From Bacteroidia bacterium (GTDB lineage Bacteria > Bacteroidota > Bacteroidia > Flavobacteriales > Flavobacteriaceae), in the NCBI GenBank assembly GCA_030427735.1, contig JAUIBP010000006.1, positions 124,001 through 188,000 of the forward strand: a stretch of 64,000 nucleotides of DNA. The letters run 5' to 3'. Below are positions 25,658 through 34,786 of this stretch, in pieces. A model generated the notes under the pieces. It searched no databases. It was not told where the DNA came from and saw nothing but the letters and a program-made list of their open reading frames with translations. Numbering within the stretch: the first letter of the stretch is position 1; the number at the start of each line of letters is the position of its first letter. The position numbers and the translations under genes were made by a program.

Positions 25658-26686
25658 ATGAAAATTGGAATTTTAGGTTGGTATTACCAGAATAATGCAG
25701 GTGACGATAGAATTTTAGAATGTTTAAGTGGAAAATTGAAAGCATTAGGAGTAACTGATGTAGCGGTATTTATAGCATGGGAAGAACTAGAAACTAAAAT
25801 ACATGATATTAATACCTGCGATTTTTTGCTAGTAGGAGGAGGAGGATTAATTCTTAGAAACACTAATAGAGTTGTTGATTTAATGGAAAGGGTAACTATT
25901 CCATGGGGGTTTATTGGTGTAAGTATTGATAGTGTAGGAAATGATAATATCGACTTTATAACCTATATAGCTAAGCATGCTAAATTTGTTGTGGTAAGAG
26001 ATAAATTTAGTGTTGATATTTTCAATAATTATATGGATGGCAATCTCTTTTTAGCTCCAGATTTAACCTTCTTAAATCCTTACCCTAAAGCTTCTAATTC
26101 AGGAGAGCAAGGCACTGTCGCATTATCTTTAAGGCCTTGGAAAGCTAACATATTTAAACAGTACACTAGAAATTACCACAGATTTAATAAATTAAATCAT
26201 AAATTACCTTTTTTATCTTCTGTTTTAGGATTGTGGGATATAAAAAAGTTTTTGAATTTAGTTAAAATTAGTACCACAAAACGTATAACACCATTCCCTT
26301 TACACATTAATTCGAAAAATGGAGATAATTTATTATTTCGAGATTATTTAAATTTTAATGAGGAATTAGAATTTAATATTAATGACCTGAGAAATAGCGA
26401 TTATCTTATAGGCATGCGTTTACATTCTTTGATATTTGCTACTCAAATGGGAGTTCCTTTTATTGCTGTGAGTTATGCGAATAAAATTGATAACTATTTG
26501 GCCGATTTGGGAATGCTGGAGTTTTGTGTGAATGTAAATGATTTTAAAAAACTACCAAACAAAATAAAAGCATTGCAAAGTAATAGGACGCGTATTGTTG
26601 AAATGTTGGTATCCAAAAGTGACAAGAATCAAAGTGAAATTAATACACTTTTAGAGCAGATTTATAAAACATATATTCTATGTTAA
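25658..26686 (+). CDS. Polysaccharide pyruvyltransferase-family protein 1
   Basis: 342 aa. PS_pyruv_trans pattern: GILGWYYQNNAGDDRILECL (3-22), then FLLVGGGGLILRN (about 55-67), DLTFLNPYP, and the family C-terminal box IGMRLHSLIFATQMGVPFIA with SYANKI. Such enzymes add a pyruvate ketal from PEP to a sugar or, in some relatives, transfer other groups. It starts at the base following the preceding stop, so it is co-translated with the sulfotransferase. It adds further acidity to the polysaccharide. Confidence 0.82.
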   Translation: MKIGILGWYYQNNAGDDRILECLSGKLKALGVTDVAVFIAWEELETKIHDINTCDFLLVGGGGLILRNTNRVVDLMERVTIPWGFIGVSIDSVGNDNIDFITYIAKHAKFVVVRDKFSVDIFNNYMDGNLFLAPDLTFLNPYPKASNSGEQGTVALSLRPWKANIFKQYTRNYHRFNKLNHKLPFLSSVLGLWDIKKFLNLVKISTTKRITPFPLHINSKNGDNLLFRDYLNFNEELEFNINDLRNSDYLIGMRLHSLIFATQMGVPFIAVSYANKIDNYLADLGMLEFCVNVNDFKKLPNKIKALQSNRTRIVEMLVSKSDKNQSEINTLLEQIYKTYILC

Positions 26687-27912
26687 AAACACCTATGTTG
26701 TTTGTAACAAATCTTCATTTTAGGAAAGATGGCAATGGAGGACAACAACGCACTTATTTTTTGATTAAGGAATTATCCAAACATTTCGATTTACATGTTT
26801 TGTCTCCATATAGCAATAGTAACAATCTTGATGTTGATGCTAATTTTATAGTAAGCAAAGCAGTTAGAGCAAAAAAAACACTTATTCAAAATAGATTTGT
26901 TTTTCAAGGTTTTAAAATGTTAAATAACATTCTTAAAAAATATGAATCTGAAACAGCTTTGCACCAATCAAACTTAGAAACCTATTTGTTAAAAAAACAA
27001 TTGCAAGAAATTAAACACAATCCAAAGTGTACAAATTTGGACACGATTGTGTTTGATACTTTAGCTGTGGTCCAAAATGTTAATGGTCTTTTTAAGAATA
27101 AGATTCTTAATGCGCATAATTTTGACTCGGAGTTGGCGCAAATGAGTATAGATAATAAACGTAATAATGCAGAAACTACCGATTCAGAACTGTTAAAAAA
27201 CGAAAATGAGTTAAACGTTTTGCAACGTTATGAGCATAACATTGATGCCTATTTTTCAGAAATTTGGGTATGTAGTAAAGCTGATGAGGTTAAATTTAAA
27301 AACGCCAATCCGAAGACTAATGTGAGGTTTTTTGAAATTCCTAATGGGTCAGATATCGAGTCTAGGACTTTTCAAGACGTCAAAGAGGATTACAAGAATA
27401 TTTTGTTTGTAGGTACTTTAAATTATTTTCCAAATGTTAACGGATTACAATGGTTTGTAGAAAATATTTTTGGTGCTTTACCCAAAGCATATACATTAAC
27501 CATAGTTGGTAAATCTCCAAATTTAAATGATTTCAAATTTATAAAACCTTTTAATAATATTCGGTTGGTTGGAGAAGTAGAAGATATTGAAGCTGAATAT
27601 AAAAAATACGATGTAGTGGTTGTGCCTCTTTTAGAAGGTAGCGGAACTAGACTTAAAATATTAGAAGCGATGTCTTATGGGAAATTGGTACTGAGTACAG
27701 CTAAAGGAATAGAAGGTATAGATGCTATAGATGGGGAACACTTTTTTGAATTTAATTCTGATGTAGATTTTTTAAACATCCTAAAACATTTTGATGATAA
27801 GGAGCAATTATTAAAGATCAGAAAAAATGGAAGACGATTAATGAAAGATAGGTATAGTTGGCAGGGAGTTATTCAAAAATACGTAGAAGATCTAGAGGCT
27901 AACAAATTATAA
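26680..27912 (+). CDS. Glycosyltransferase family 4
   Basis: 410 aa. The N-terminal Rossmann domain has MLFVTNLHFRKDGNGGQQRT, the Gly-rich donor-side loop of GT4. The C-terminal domain contains ILFVGTLNYFPNVNGLQWFV, VVVPLLEGSGTRLKILEAMS and YGKLVLSTAKGIEGI, the EX7E-type region. It is a retaining GT-B enzyme acting in the cytoplasm on the lipid-linked repeat. Its start overlaps the end of the pyruvyltransferase gene by 7 bases. The sugar specificity cannot be told. Confidence 0.88.
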   Translation: MLKTPMLFVTNLHFRKDGNGGQQRTYFLIKELSKHFDLHVLSPYSNSNNLDVDANFIVSKAVRAKKTLIQNRFVFQGFKMLNNILKKYESETALHQSNLETYLLKKQLQEIKHNPKCTNLDTIVFDTLAVVQNVNGLFKNKILNAHNFDSELAQMSIDNKRNNAETTDSELLKNENELNVLQRYEHNIDAYFSEIWVCSKADEVKFKNANPKTNVRFFEIPNGSDIESRTFQDVKEDYKNILFVGTLNYFPNVNGLQWFVENIFGALPKAYTLTIVGKSPNLNDFKFIKPFNNIRLVGEVEDIEAEYKKYDVVVVPLLEGSGTRLKILEAMSYGKLVLSTAKGIEGIDAIDGEHFFEFNSDVDFLNILKHFDDKEQLLKIRKNGRRLMKDRYSWQGVIQKYVEDLEANKL

Positions 27913-27976
27913 ATTTTTAATTTATTTACAATAGTGCGCGTAATTAACTAAAATGAATAGACATCTCCTTAACTAA

Positions 27977-28933
27977 ATGGAACATAGAATAGTTAATAAG
28001 ACTTACCTCATACTAGCTCATAAAAATCCTGAACAATTAAAGCGATTAATTGATAGATTAGATGATAGTTGTTCTAAATTCTTAATTCACATTGATTTAA
28101 AATCAGACATCACTCCTTTTGTCGATCTAATCAAGACAGCTAATGTGCAATTTATAGTTAATCGAGTAAATTGTGTTTGGGGAGATTATTCTCAAGTAGC
28201 GGCAACACTAAACCTTATTGAAATAGCATTGCAGACTTCCTCGGAAGGACATGTAATATTATTAAGCGGTCAGGACTATCCAATAAAAAATTCTTTATTT
28301 ATAAACGATTTTTTATATACAAATAAAGATCATGATTTTATAATAACACGACCAGTAGAAAATAACACACATACTTACGAACGTGTAAAAAAGTATAAAT
28401 TTAATTTGTCAGATAAAAGAGGAGATTATATTCTTTTACCTCCCATAGTGGGTTTGTCTGTTAAAGATATTAAAGCAATAACACGGCTTTTATTAAAACG
28501 CACTAAGTTTTTTTAAAAATTATGGCCCATATTGAGCATTAAGCGCTCTAGCTGTTTTGATAGTTATCATTGGGGAGGCCAGTGGTGGTGTTTAACTTAC
28601 AGTACATTACAAAAAATTTATTCTTATTATTTAGAGCACCGTAAAGAGTTAGACGCTTATTATAAACATACATTTTGTGCAGATGAACAATTTTTTCAAA
28701 CTATACTTAATGTGGTGTCTAAAGATGATGCCTCTATAAAAATTGAGCCAAACCTTCATTTTACAGATTGGAGCAGGAAAAACGAACCTTTACCCGTAAC
28801 TTTTAAAGCAGAAGATTTAAACTTGTTATTAAATCAACCAGAAAATAAGCTGTTTGCCAGAAAATTTGATTTTGATGTAGATGTTGATATTATGAATTTA
28901 TTAGATCAAAATTTAACTGTTAAAGGGAGTTAG
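27977..28933 (+). pseudogene. Core-2/I-branching-type glycosyltransferase interrupted by an in-frame TAA
   Basis: Two stretches lie in one frame, separated only by a TAA at 28514-28516 (codon 180). Part one (179 aa) has the Branch-family opening TYLILAHKNPEQLKRLIDRL and ILLSGQDYPIKN. Part two continues with HWGGQWWCLTYSTLQKIYSY and FCADEQFFQTILN, the family's GSQWW and DE..fq motifs. Read through, it is 318 aa, normal for a beta-1,6-GlcNAc-transferase-like enzyme. The stop lies in a T7/A5 tract, but the same frame continues, so a single indel cannot explain it; one substitution (for example AAA to TAA) can. No good start codon lies close after the stop (TTG at 28532). Confidence 0.8.
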
Positions 28934-28990
28934 TATAAAATACTGAAATTAAATTATTGAAAAATTAGTACTGTGAAGCAGAAAAGTAAC

Positions 28991-29956
28991 ATGGAATTAA
29001 GAAAACAAAGATTAATTAAAATTTTTGTTACCTATATATATAAATATTATCCCAAGCAGTATGACAAAACCATATGGTTAATTGGGTCGGGGCGTAGCGG
29101 CACAACTTGGGTGTCTTCTTTAATTAATTTTAATAATTCCTTTAGAGAATTATTCGAACCTTTCCACCCCAGTTATTCCGAATTAAGTGCCGTTGGTTTT
29201 TGCCAACATAAATATTTAAATGATGCAAATGATAATATAGCAATAGAAACGTTGTCTTCTCAGATATTGAAGGGCAATTTTTATCAAAAACGATCAGAGG
29301 AAGCAAATAGGTTTATATGGCAAAGACCGAGATATAAAAATATGTTGATTAAAGATATTTTTACAAATTTATTGGCCTATCAGATTTGTAAAACCAATAA
29401 ATATGTAAAACCTGTACTCTTAATTAGAAATCCGTTTTCTGTGGCATTATCTAAATCAAGAACTAAAGATTGGTATTGGATGACAGATCCGATAGATTTT
29501 TTAAATCAGAAAGAACTTATGAATGACTTTTTGAATCCGTTTGAAAACTTAATTAAGGATATTTCTAAAAATGGTACTCATTTAGATAAGCAAATATTAA
29601 TATGGTCCATAATTAATTATGTTCCTCTTAAACAATTTAAAGGAAATGAGTTATTAGTAACTTTTTATGAGGACTGGGTAATAAATCCAGAAAAAGAGTT
29701 AAATCGTATTCAAGAATTTGTGAAATTAGATTTATCTGTGAATGGCGATTTTAAAGATTTTAAAAAATTTAAGAAACCCTCAAAAACATCGGTTACCAAT
29801 AATTTCAGTATATCAAACTGGAAGAGTCAAATTAATCAAGAGCAACTAAAATCGGCTTCAGATATTTTGGAGCGTTTTGGTTTTAAAGAGTTGTATGATG
29901 AAAACTCAATTCCCAACCATTTTATTTTAGAATCATTAATAGAAGAAAATAAATAA
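28991..29956 (+). CDS. Sulfotransferase-family protein 2
   Basis: 321 aa from the ATG at 28991; a GTG at 28973 adds six residues. The PAPS loop is WLIGSGRSGTTWVSSLI (about 30-46), the textbook SGRSGTTW form. VLLIRNPFSVALSKSRTKDW (about 150-169) is the 3'-phosphate region. A basic N-terminus (KQRLIKIFVTYIYKYYPKQY) may contact a membrane. It is cytoplasmic, sulfating a sugar or lipid-linked intermediate. It follows the broken branching transferase, and the next gene begins 16 bases on. Confidence 0.87.
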   Translation: MELRKQRLIKIFVTYIYKYYPKQYDKTIWLIGSGRSGTTWVSSLINFNNSFRELFEPFHPSYSELSAVGFCQHKYLNDANDNIAIETLSSQILKGNFYQKRSEEANRFIWQRPRYKNMLIKDIFTNLLAYQICKTNKYVKPVLLIRNPFSVALSKSRTKDWYWMTDPIDFLNQKELMNDFLNPFENLIKDISKNGTHLDKQILIWSIINYVPLKQFKGNELLVTFYEDWVINPEKELNRIQEFVKLDLSVNGDFKDFKKFKKPSKTSVTNNFSISNWKSQINQEQLKSASDILERFGFKELYDENSIPNHFILESLIEENK

Positions 29957-29971
29957 GATTCGATAAGATAG

Positions 29972-30844
29972 ATGAAAGCAAATCCTTTAGTATCCGTTTT
30001 AATGACGGTTTATAATAGAGAAAAGTATATAGCAGAAGCCATACAGTCTGTAATAAATTCTACCTATCAAAACTGGGAGTTAATTATTGTAGATGACCGT
30101 TCTAAAGATAACTCAGTTGCAATAGCAAAGTCTTTTGAAGAAAAGGATGAACGTATAAAAGTTTACATAAATGAAGTTAATTTAGGAGATTACCCTAATC
30201 GAAACAAAGCGGCTTCGTATGCTAAAGGGAAATATATAAAATATGTTGATGCAGACGATATGATTTATCCTTATGGTTTGGAACAATTGGTGTTTTATAT
30301 GGAGCAATTCCCAGAGTCTGGATACGGTTTGTGTTCGTTAGAACAAGATAAAGCTCAAATATATCCGTTTCTATTAAGTCAAGAGCAAGCTTACAAACGG
30401 CATTATTTTGTACAGCAGATATTTCATAAGGCACCATTATCAGCTATTATAAAAAAAGAAGCGTTTGAAGCAGTAGGTAAATTTACAGGTAAACAGCATT
30501 TAGGCGATTTCGAGCTTTGGCATTTGCTGTCTCAAAAATATCCTGTAGTATTAATGCCCCATGGTATCGTGTGGTACAGAGAACATGACGATCAGCAGAT
30601 GAATGATAATCGTACCGATCCTTATGTGCCGTTTAAATATATTTTGTTAGCAGAAGAATTATTACAAGTTACGGATTGTCCACTATCTGAAACTGACCGT
30701 CTATTAGCTGTAGAAAATGTGAAAAAACAGCAAGGAACGGCTGTGATTTCAGCAATAAAACACCATTCACTTGCTAAGGCAAAAGAAATGGCTAAAGCTT
30801 CAGGTAAAAGTTTAGTAGAACATTTAAAATATAAATTAAGTTGA
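29972..30844 (+). CDS. Glycosyltransferase family 2
   Basis: 290 aa. It has the GT-A fold of family 2: VSVLMTVYNREKYIAEAIQS (8-27), WELIIVDDRSKDNSV (the nucleotide-binding Asp-Asp), the metal DxD in YVDADDMIYPYG (about 90-101), and HLGDFELWHLLSQKYPV. It is an inverting transferase, cytoplasmic or peripheral. Its TGA overlaps the TTG start of the next gene by 4 bases, so the two are coupled. Confidence 0.9.
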   Translation: MKANPLVSVLMTVYNREKYIAEAIQSVINSTYQNWELIIVDDRSKDNSVAIAKSFEEKDERIKVYINEVNLGDYPNRNKAASYAKGKYIKYVDADDMIYPYGLEQLVFYMEQFPESGYGLCSLEQDKAQIYPFLLSQEQAYKRHYFVQQIFHKAPLSAIIKKEAFEAVGKFTGKQHLGDFELWHLLSQKYPVVLMPHGIVWYREHDDQQMNDNRTDPYVPFKYILLAEELLQVTDCPLSETDRLLAVENVKKQQGTAVISAIKHHSLAKAKEMAKASGKSLVEHLKYKLS

Positions 30845-31584
30845 TAGTATTTCAATTTATATCATATACATTAAAAACGGTATTACGCCATGTATTTTGG
30901 CTATATAAGTTATCGCAGTCATCGATAGGGAAACAAAGTCAGATTGTATTTCCTGTTATTCGTGAAGGTGCAGGAACATTAACCATAGGCGATAAGGTTA
31001 GATTAGAAAAGCACACTAATTTAGGCATCGGGCAGAAAGGAACACTTTCTATTGGGCAAGCAGCAGTATTTGAAACTCAGTCGACTATTTTGGTGAATAA
31101 AAATTGTCAAGTCACTATTGGTGAAAATTTTAAATTAGGTGCCCACGCCAGATTGTATGTTAATAACCATTGGGAATTTGGAAATGATGTGAAAATTGAA
31201 ACGCATTGCGCTATATTTTCAAGAGAACCTCAAGGCCAAGGCATTCTTAAAATAGGTAATGGCACACATATTGGTGATTTTACAATTATAGATCTTGTGC
31301 AAGATGTTACATTAGGTAATGAAGTAGCCATAGGGCCTAATTGTACGCTGTATACCCACGACCATGAATACACCAACAAGGAGTTGCCTGCTTGGAAAGG
31401 TGGTTTAGTATCGAAACCTATCTTTATAGAAGATGGTGCATGGATAGGCTCAAATGTTACCATTTTACCAGGAGTAACTATTGGTAAGCGAGCTGTAATA
31501 GCAGCTGGATCTGTAGTGACTAAAAATGTGCCAAGTGAAACGATATATGGCGGGATACCAGCAAAATTGATTAAAGAGATATAA
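30841..31584 (+). CDS. Left-handed beta-helix acyltransferase (Maa/NodL-like)
   Basis: 247 aa. The start is a TTG at 30841, overlapping the previous stop (TTGA); there is no internal ATG in frame before the hexapeptide domain. Repeats run from about 45 to the end (IGDKVRLEKHTNLGIGQKGT; IGNGTHIGDFTIIDLVQDVT), with the catalytic-type His in YTHDHEYTNKELP and a closing GGIPAKLIKE. It should O- or N-acetylate a sugar of the repeat from acetyl-CoA. It is co-transcribed with two GT2 genes. Confidence 0.85.
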   Translation: MIVFQFISYTLKTVLRHVFWLYKLSQSSIGKQSQIVFPVIREGAGTLTIGDKVRLEKHTNLGIGQKGTLSIGQAAVFETQSTILVNKNCQVTIGENFKLGAHARLYVNNHWEFGNDVKIETHCAIFSREPQGQGILKIGNGTHIGDFTIIDLVQDVTLGNEVAIGPNCTLYTHDHEYTNKELPAWKGGLVSKPIFIEDGAWIGSNVTILPGVTIGKRAVIAAGSVVTKNVPSETIYGGIPAKLIKEI

Positions 31585-32555
31585 TGCAACCTCTAGTATC
31601 TATTATCATTCCCTTATACGATGCCGTTACTTTTTTTGAAGAAACGCTGCAATCTGTATTACAGCAATCGTATAACAATATTGAAGTAATTGTTGTAGAT
31701 GATGGTTCTACAGACGGATCTTGGGAACTGGCCGAATCTTTTTTAAGTGATAAGATCAAAGTCCTTAAAAATAAAGGGAAAGGTGCTTGTGCTGCCAGAA
31801 ATTATGGCTTTGATGTAAGCTCTGGCGATTATATTCAATATTTGGATGCCGACGATCTGTTAAGTTCCAATAAAATTGAATGCCAAGTCAATGCTTTAAA
31901 TGGAGTTCAGAACAAATTGGCAGTTTGCAATACCATACACTTTTACGATACAATTGAAAATGGTAGTTGTTCCGATGTCGATTATGTATTTTCTACAGAC
32001 ACTCCAGAGGAATTATTTATAAAACTTTGGGGAGGTTTAGATGCAAATATGAATATGGTACAAACCAGTGCCTGGTTAATACCTAGAAAATTAATTGAGC
32101 AAGCAGATCCTTGGAACGAGCAATTAGCTAAAGACCAAGATGGCGAGTTTTTTGCACGGGTAGGGTTACAGAGTGAAGGAATAATTTATGTTCCTGAGGC
32201 CAAAAATTATTACCGAAAACATATTAAGGGGCAAAATATAGCCTCAAAAAAGCAGATAAAACATATAGAAAGTAATTTGTTGGCCACGAGTCTAAAAGCC
32301 GATTATTTGTTTAAAAAAACTGAATCTCAGCAAGCTAAACAAGCAATTGCAACCCAATATAAACATGTGGCTATGGAGGCTTGGCCTGAGTTTAAAGATA
32401 TCACTAAGCGCGCACTAAAGTCTTGTGAAGATTTAGGTGGGAGTGCTTATAATCCAATTTTAGGAGGAACAATGATCGAGTTAATCAAAAAGATCTTTGG
32501 TTGGAAGTTGGCAAAATCCGTTGCTGTTAACGGACGAAAATTATTAAACCGATAA
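31584..32555 (+). CDS. Glycosyltransferase family 2
   Basis: 323 aa. VSIIIPLYDAVTFFEETLQS (4-23), VIVVDDGSTDGSWELAESF and DYIQYLDADDLLSSNKIE (the DxD) place it in GT2. DGEFFARVGLQSEGIIYV is the acceptor-side region. The ATG shares one base with the stop of the acyltransferase gene. The C-terminus (KIFGWKLAKSVAVNGRKLL) is basic, suggesting membrane contact. Sugar specificity is unknown. Confidence 0.9.
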   Translation: MQPLVSIIIPLYDAVTFFEETLQSVLQQSYNNIEVIVVDDGSTDGSWELAESFLSDKIKVLKNKGKGACAARNYGFDVSSGDYIQYLDADDLLSSNKIECQVNALNGVQNKLAVCNTIHFYDTIENGSCSDVDYVFSTDTPEELFIKLWGGLDANMNMVQTSAWLIPRKLIEQADPWNEQLAKDQDGEFFARVGLQSEGIIYVPEAKNYYRKHIKGQNIASKKQIKHIESNLLATSLKADYLFKKTESQQAKQAIATQYKHVAMEAWPEFKDITKRALKSCEDLGGSAYNPILGGTMIELIKKIFGWKLAKSVAVNGRKLLNR

Positions 32556-32606
32556 GCTATATATTGTTAATATAGCGTATTTAAGAATCACGAAAAGAAA
32601 ACGGCA

Positions 32607-33881
32607 TTGAAACACCTACTATTTTTAACCACAAGTAATTTAGCTACTAACCCCCGATTGTATAAAGAACTACAATTGGCATTGCAAGAAGGCTACAAAG
32701 CTACGGTGCTTCAGTTTAAATTACATAATTGGAGCGATGCCAAAACAAAAGTGTTACATTCTGAACTTGAATTAGCATATCCTGAGGCAGCAGATCGCTT
32801 GCAATTAGTCGATATAGAGGCTATTCCAACTAATAAATTAGATTGGTTGTATTGGGGACTGAGTGAAAAAGTGGCTAAAAAGGCTTATTCGGTATTCTCA
32901 AATCATTTAAAATGGAATGTTTTAGGGAACTCTAGAAGAGCATTTCAATTATTGAAGACTGCAAGTCAGATTGATTTACGTGTAGATTTAATTTGCGCAC
33001 ACAATTTAGGCGCATTATATCCAGCTTACCAATTGGGTAAACAATGGGATGTACCGTTTATTTTTGATGTAGAAGATTATCATCCAGGAGAAACTGTTGC
33101 GTTTGATGCCGAAAATGAAAAGCGTCGGCGAGAATTTTTAATGAAAACACTGTTGCCAAAGGCGAAGGCAGTAACGTTTGCCAGTCCGCTTATAGCACAA
33201 TACACTACAGATTTAGTGGGCCAGTTTAACAATTCGGAAACGATCCTTAACGGATTTAATGCAGAAGATTTTACCTTTCAGGAAGATAATAAAGCTGATG
33301 AAGTATTAAGTTTAGTCTGGTTTAGCCAGAAAATAAGTTATGGCAGAGGCTTAGAGGAGTTATTCTCTGCTTTAGAGATGCTAGTAGAATCTCATTCTGA
33401 AATCGTTTTGGATTTGATATTAATAGGCGATATGGATGCCAATTTTCAGAAGGAAGTTATAGTACCTTTACAATTACAGTTACAAGACACGAACATTGGT
33501 CTGCAAATAAAAGAACCATTACAACAACGTGAACTTCATGCCGAAGTTAGTCAGTACGATATAGGTCTGGCGTTAGAATTTAATTCAACAGATTTAAACC
33601 GTCAGATTTGTTTAACAAATAAAATCATCACTTACGCCCAAGCAGGGTTATATATTTTAGCAACCGATACCCCTGCTCAAAAAGATTTTTTAGAATCTAA
33701 CAAAACATTGGGCAGATTATGCGGTCAAAATACACTCGATATATCTAAAGCTATTACTTCTATTTATAAAGAAAAACCAGAGATTATAAAGAGTAAAGCA
33801 GATAGGTTAGAGTCTGGAAAAGTCTTTAGCTGGAATAAAGAAAAAGAAAAGTTACGACGTATCTGGCTTACTTTTGTTTAA
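32607..33881 (+). CDS. GT4-like glycosyltransferase
   Basis: 424 aa, TTG start. GT-B type: LFLTTSNLATNPRLYKELQL (4-23), FIFDVEDYHPGETVAFDAEN, then LSLVWFSQKISYGRGLEELF with DLILIGDMDANFQKEV and YAQAGLYILATDTPAQKDFL as the C-terminal donor domain. The EX7E region is less clear than in its neighbours. Probable cytoplasmic transferase of the repeat. Confidence 0.75.
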   Translation: MKHLLFLTTSNLATNPRLYKELQLALQEGYKATVLQFKLHNWSDAKTKVLHSELELAYPEAADRLQLVDIEAIPTNKLDWLYWGLSEKVAKKAYSVFSNHLKWNVLGNSRRAFQLLKTASQIDLRVDLICAHNLGALYPAYQLGKQWDVPFIFDVEDYHPGETVAFDAENEKRRREFLMKTLLPKAKAVTFASPLIAQYTTDLVGQFNNSETILNGFNAEDFTFQEDNKADEVLSLVWFSQKISYGRGLEELFSALEMLVESHSEIVLDLILIGDMDANFQKEVIVPLQLQLQDTNIGLQIKEPLQQRELHAEVSQYDIGLALEFNSTDLNRQICLTNKIITYAQAGLYILATDTPAQKDFLESNKTLGRLCGQNTLDISKAITSIYKEKPEIIKSKADRLESGKVFSWNKEKEKLRRIWLTFV

Positions 33882-33899
33882 TATATATCCTTATAAACT

Positions 33900-34763
33900 A
33901 TGCAACCACAATTTATAGTAGCAGGTGCAGCAAAGGCAGGTACCACAGCATTGTGCGAATATTTAGGAAGAGATCCTAAGATTTTTATGACATCCCCAAA
34001 GGAGTTGGATTTTTTTTTAAGACCAAGAACTCCAGAGGATGTTGAAGAATATAGTGTCTTTTTTAAAAATGCAGGTCAGTTGTTAGCAGGCGAGGGTTCG
34101 GTGTCGTATTTGTCTAATGCACAGCAAGCAGCACCACAGTTGAAAGCTAATTTTCCAAACTTAAAATTAGTCTTTATGCTAAGAAATCCTGTAGATCGTT
34201 ATGTGTCTGATTTTTGGTTTTATGTAGCAAAAGGTACAATAGTTAATAAGCGTAATTTATTTGAAAACATTTTATTAGGTAAAGAGTCCTTATACATTCA
34301 CAATGGGAAAGTAAACTTTAGAGATTATTTGATAGAGCGTGGTCAATATGCACAACATTTAAAAATATTTATGCAGTATTTTGATGCTTCTCAAATTCAT
34401 ATTATTTTTTTTGAAGATTTCATTAAAGAACAGGAGCGTACAATAAAAGATTTATATAAATTTTTAGGTGTAGATTATGTTCGAAAAGAACAAGTTGTTA
34501 AACAATCTAATAAAACGGTTTATCCAGGTAGAATGATGCCTCTTTTTGTGCTTTGGAAAAATGTTAAACGATTTTTGCCTACTAAAATTGTAAATAATAA
34601 AGCTTTTAAGGATAAGTTGTTGGGAGTTAAGTCATTATTTTTTAATAATAAAAAACCAAAATTATCTCAGGCTTCGAAAGAAAAATTGAATAAAATTTAT
34701 AAAACTTCGATAACAGATCTAGAAGTTTTACTAAACAAAGATTTGTCTCATTGGAAATTGTAA
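33900..34763 (+). CDS. Sulfotransferase-family protein 3 (heparan/NDST-like)
   Basis: 287 aa. FIVAGAAKAGTTALCEYLGR (5-24) carries the KxGTT PAPS loop of Sulfotransfer_1 proteins. SPKELDFFLRPRTPEDV and YLSNAQQAAPQLKANFPNLK are typical of heparan-type enzymes. VFMLRNPVDRYVSDFWFYVA (about 92-111) is the 3'-phosphate box, and IIFFEDFIKEQERTIKDLYK the C-terminal helix region. Cytoplasmic, PAPS-dependent. It is the best-conserved sulfotransferase of the four. Confidence 0.88.
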   Translation: MQPQFIVAGAAKAGTTALCEYLGRDPKIFMTSPKELDFFLRPRTPEDVEEYSVFFKNAGQLLAGEGSVSYLSNAQQAAPQLKANFPNLKLVFMLRNPVDRYVSDFWFYVAKGTIVNKRNLFENILLGKESLYIHNGKVNFRDYLIERGQYAQHLKIFMQYFDASQIHIIFFEDFIKEQERTIKDLYKFLGVDYVRKEQVVKQSNKTVYPGRMMPLFVLWKNVKRFLPTKIVNNKAFKDKLLGVKSLFFNNKKPKLSQASKEKLNKIYKTSITDLEVLLNKDLSHWKL

Positions 34764-34786
34764 TTTAATTTCAAAAAATAAAATTA

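Noticed and set aside
27977-28933. Two separate genes, or a frameshift, in the branching transferase
   Set aside because: Both halves are in the same frame with one TAA between them, and the family motifs are split across the two, so a nonsense codon in one gene fits best.
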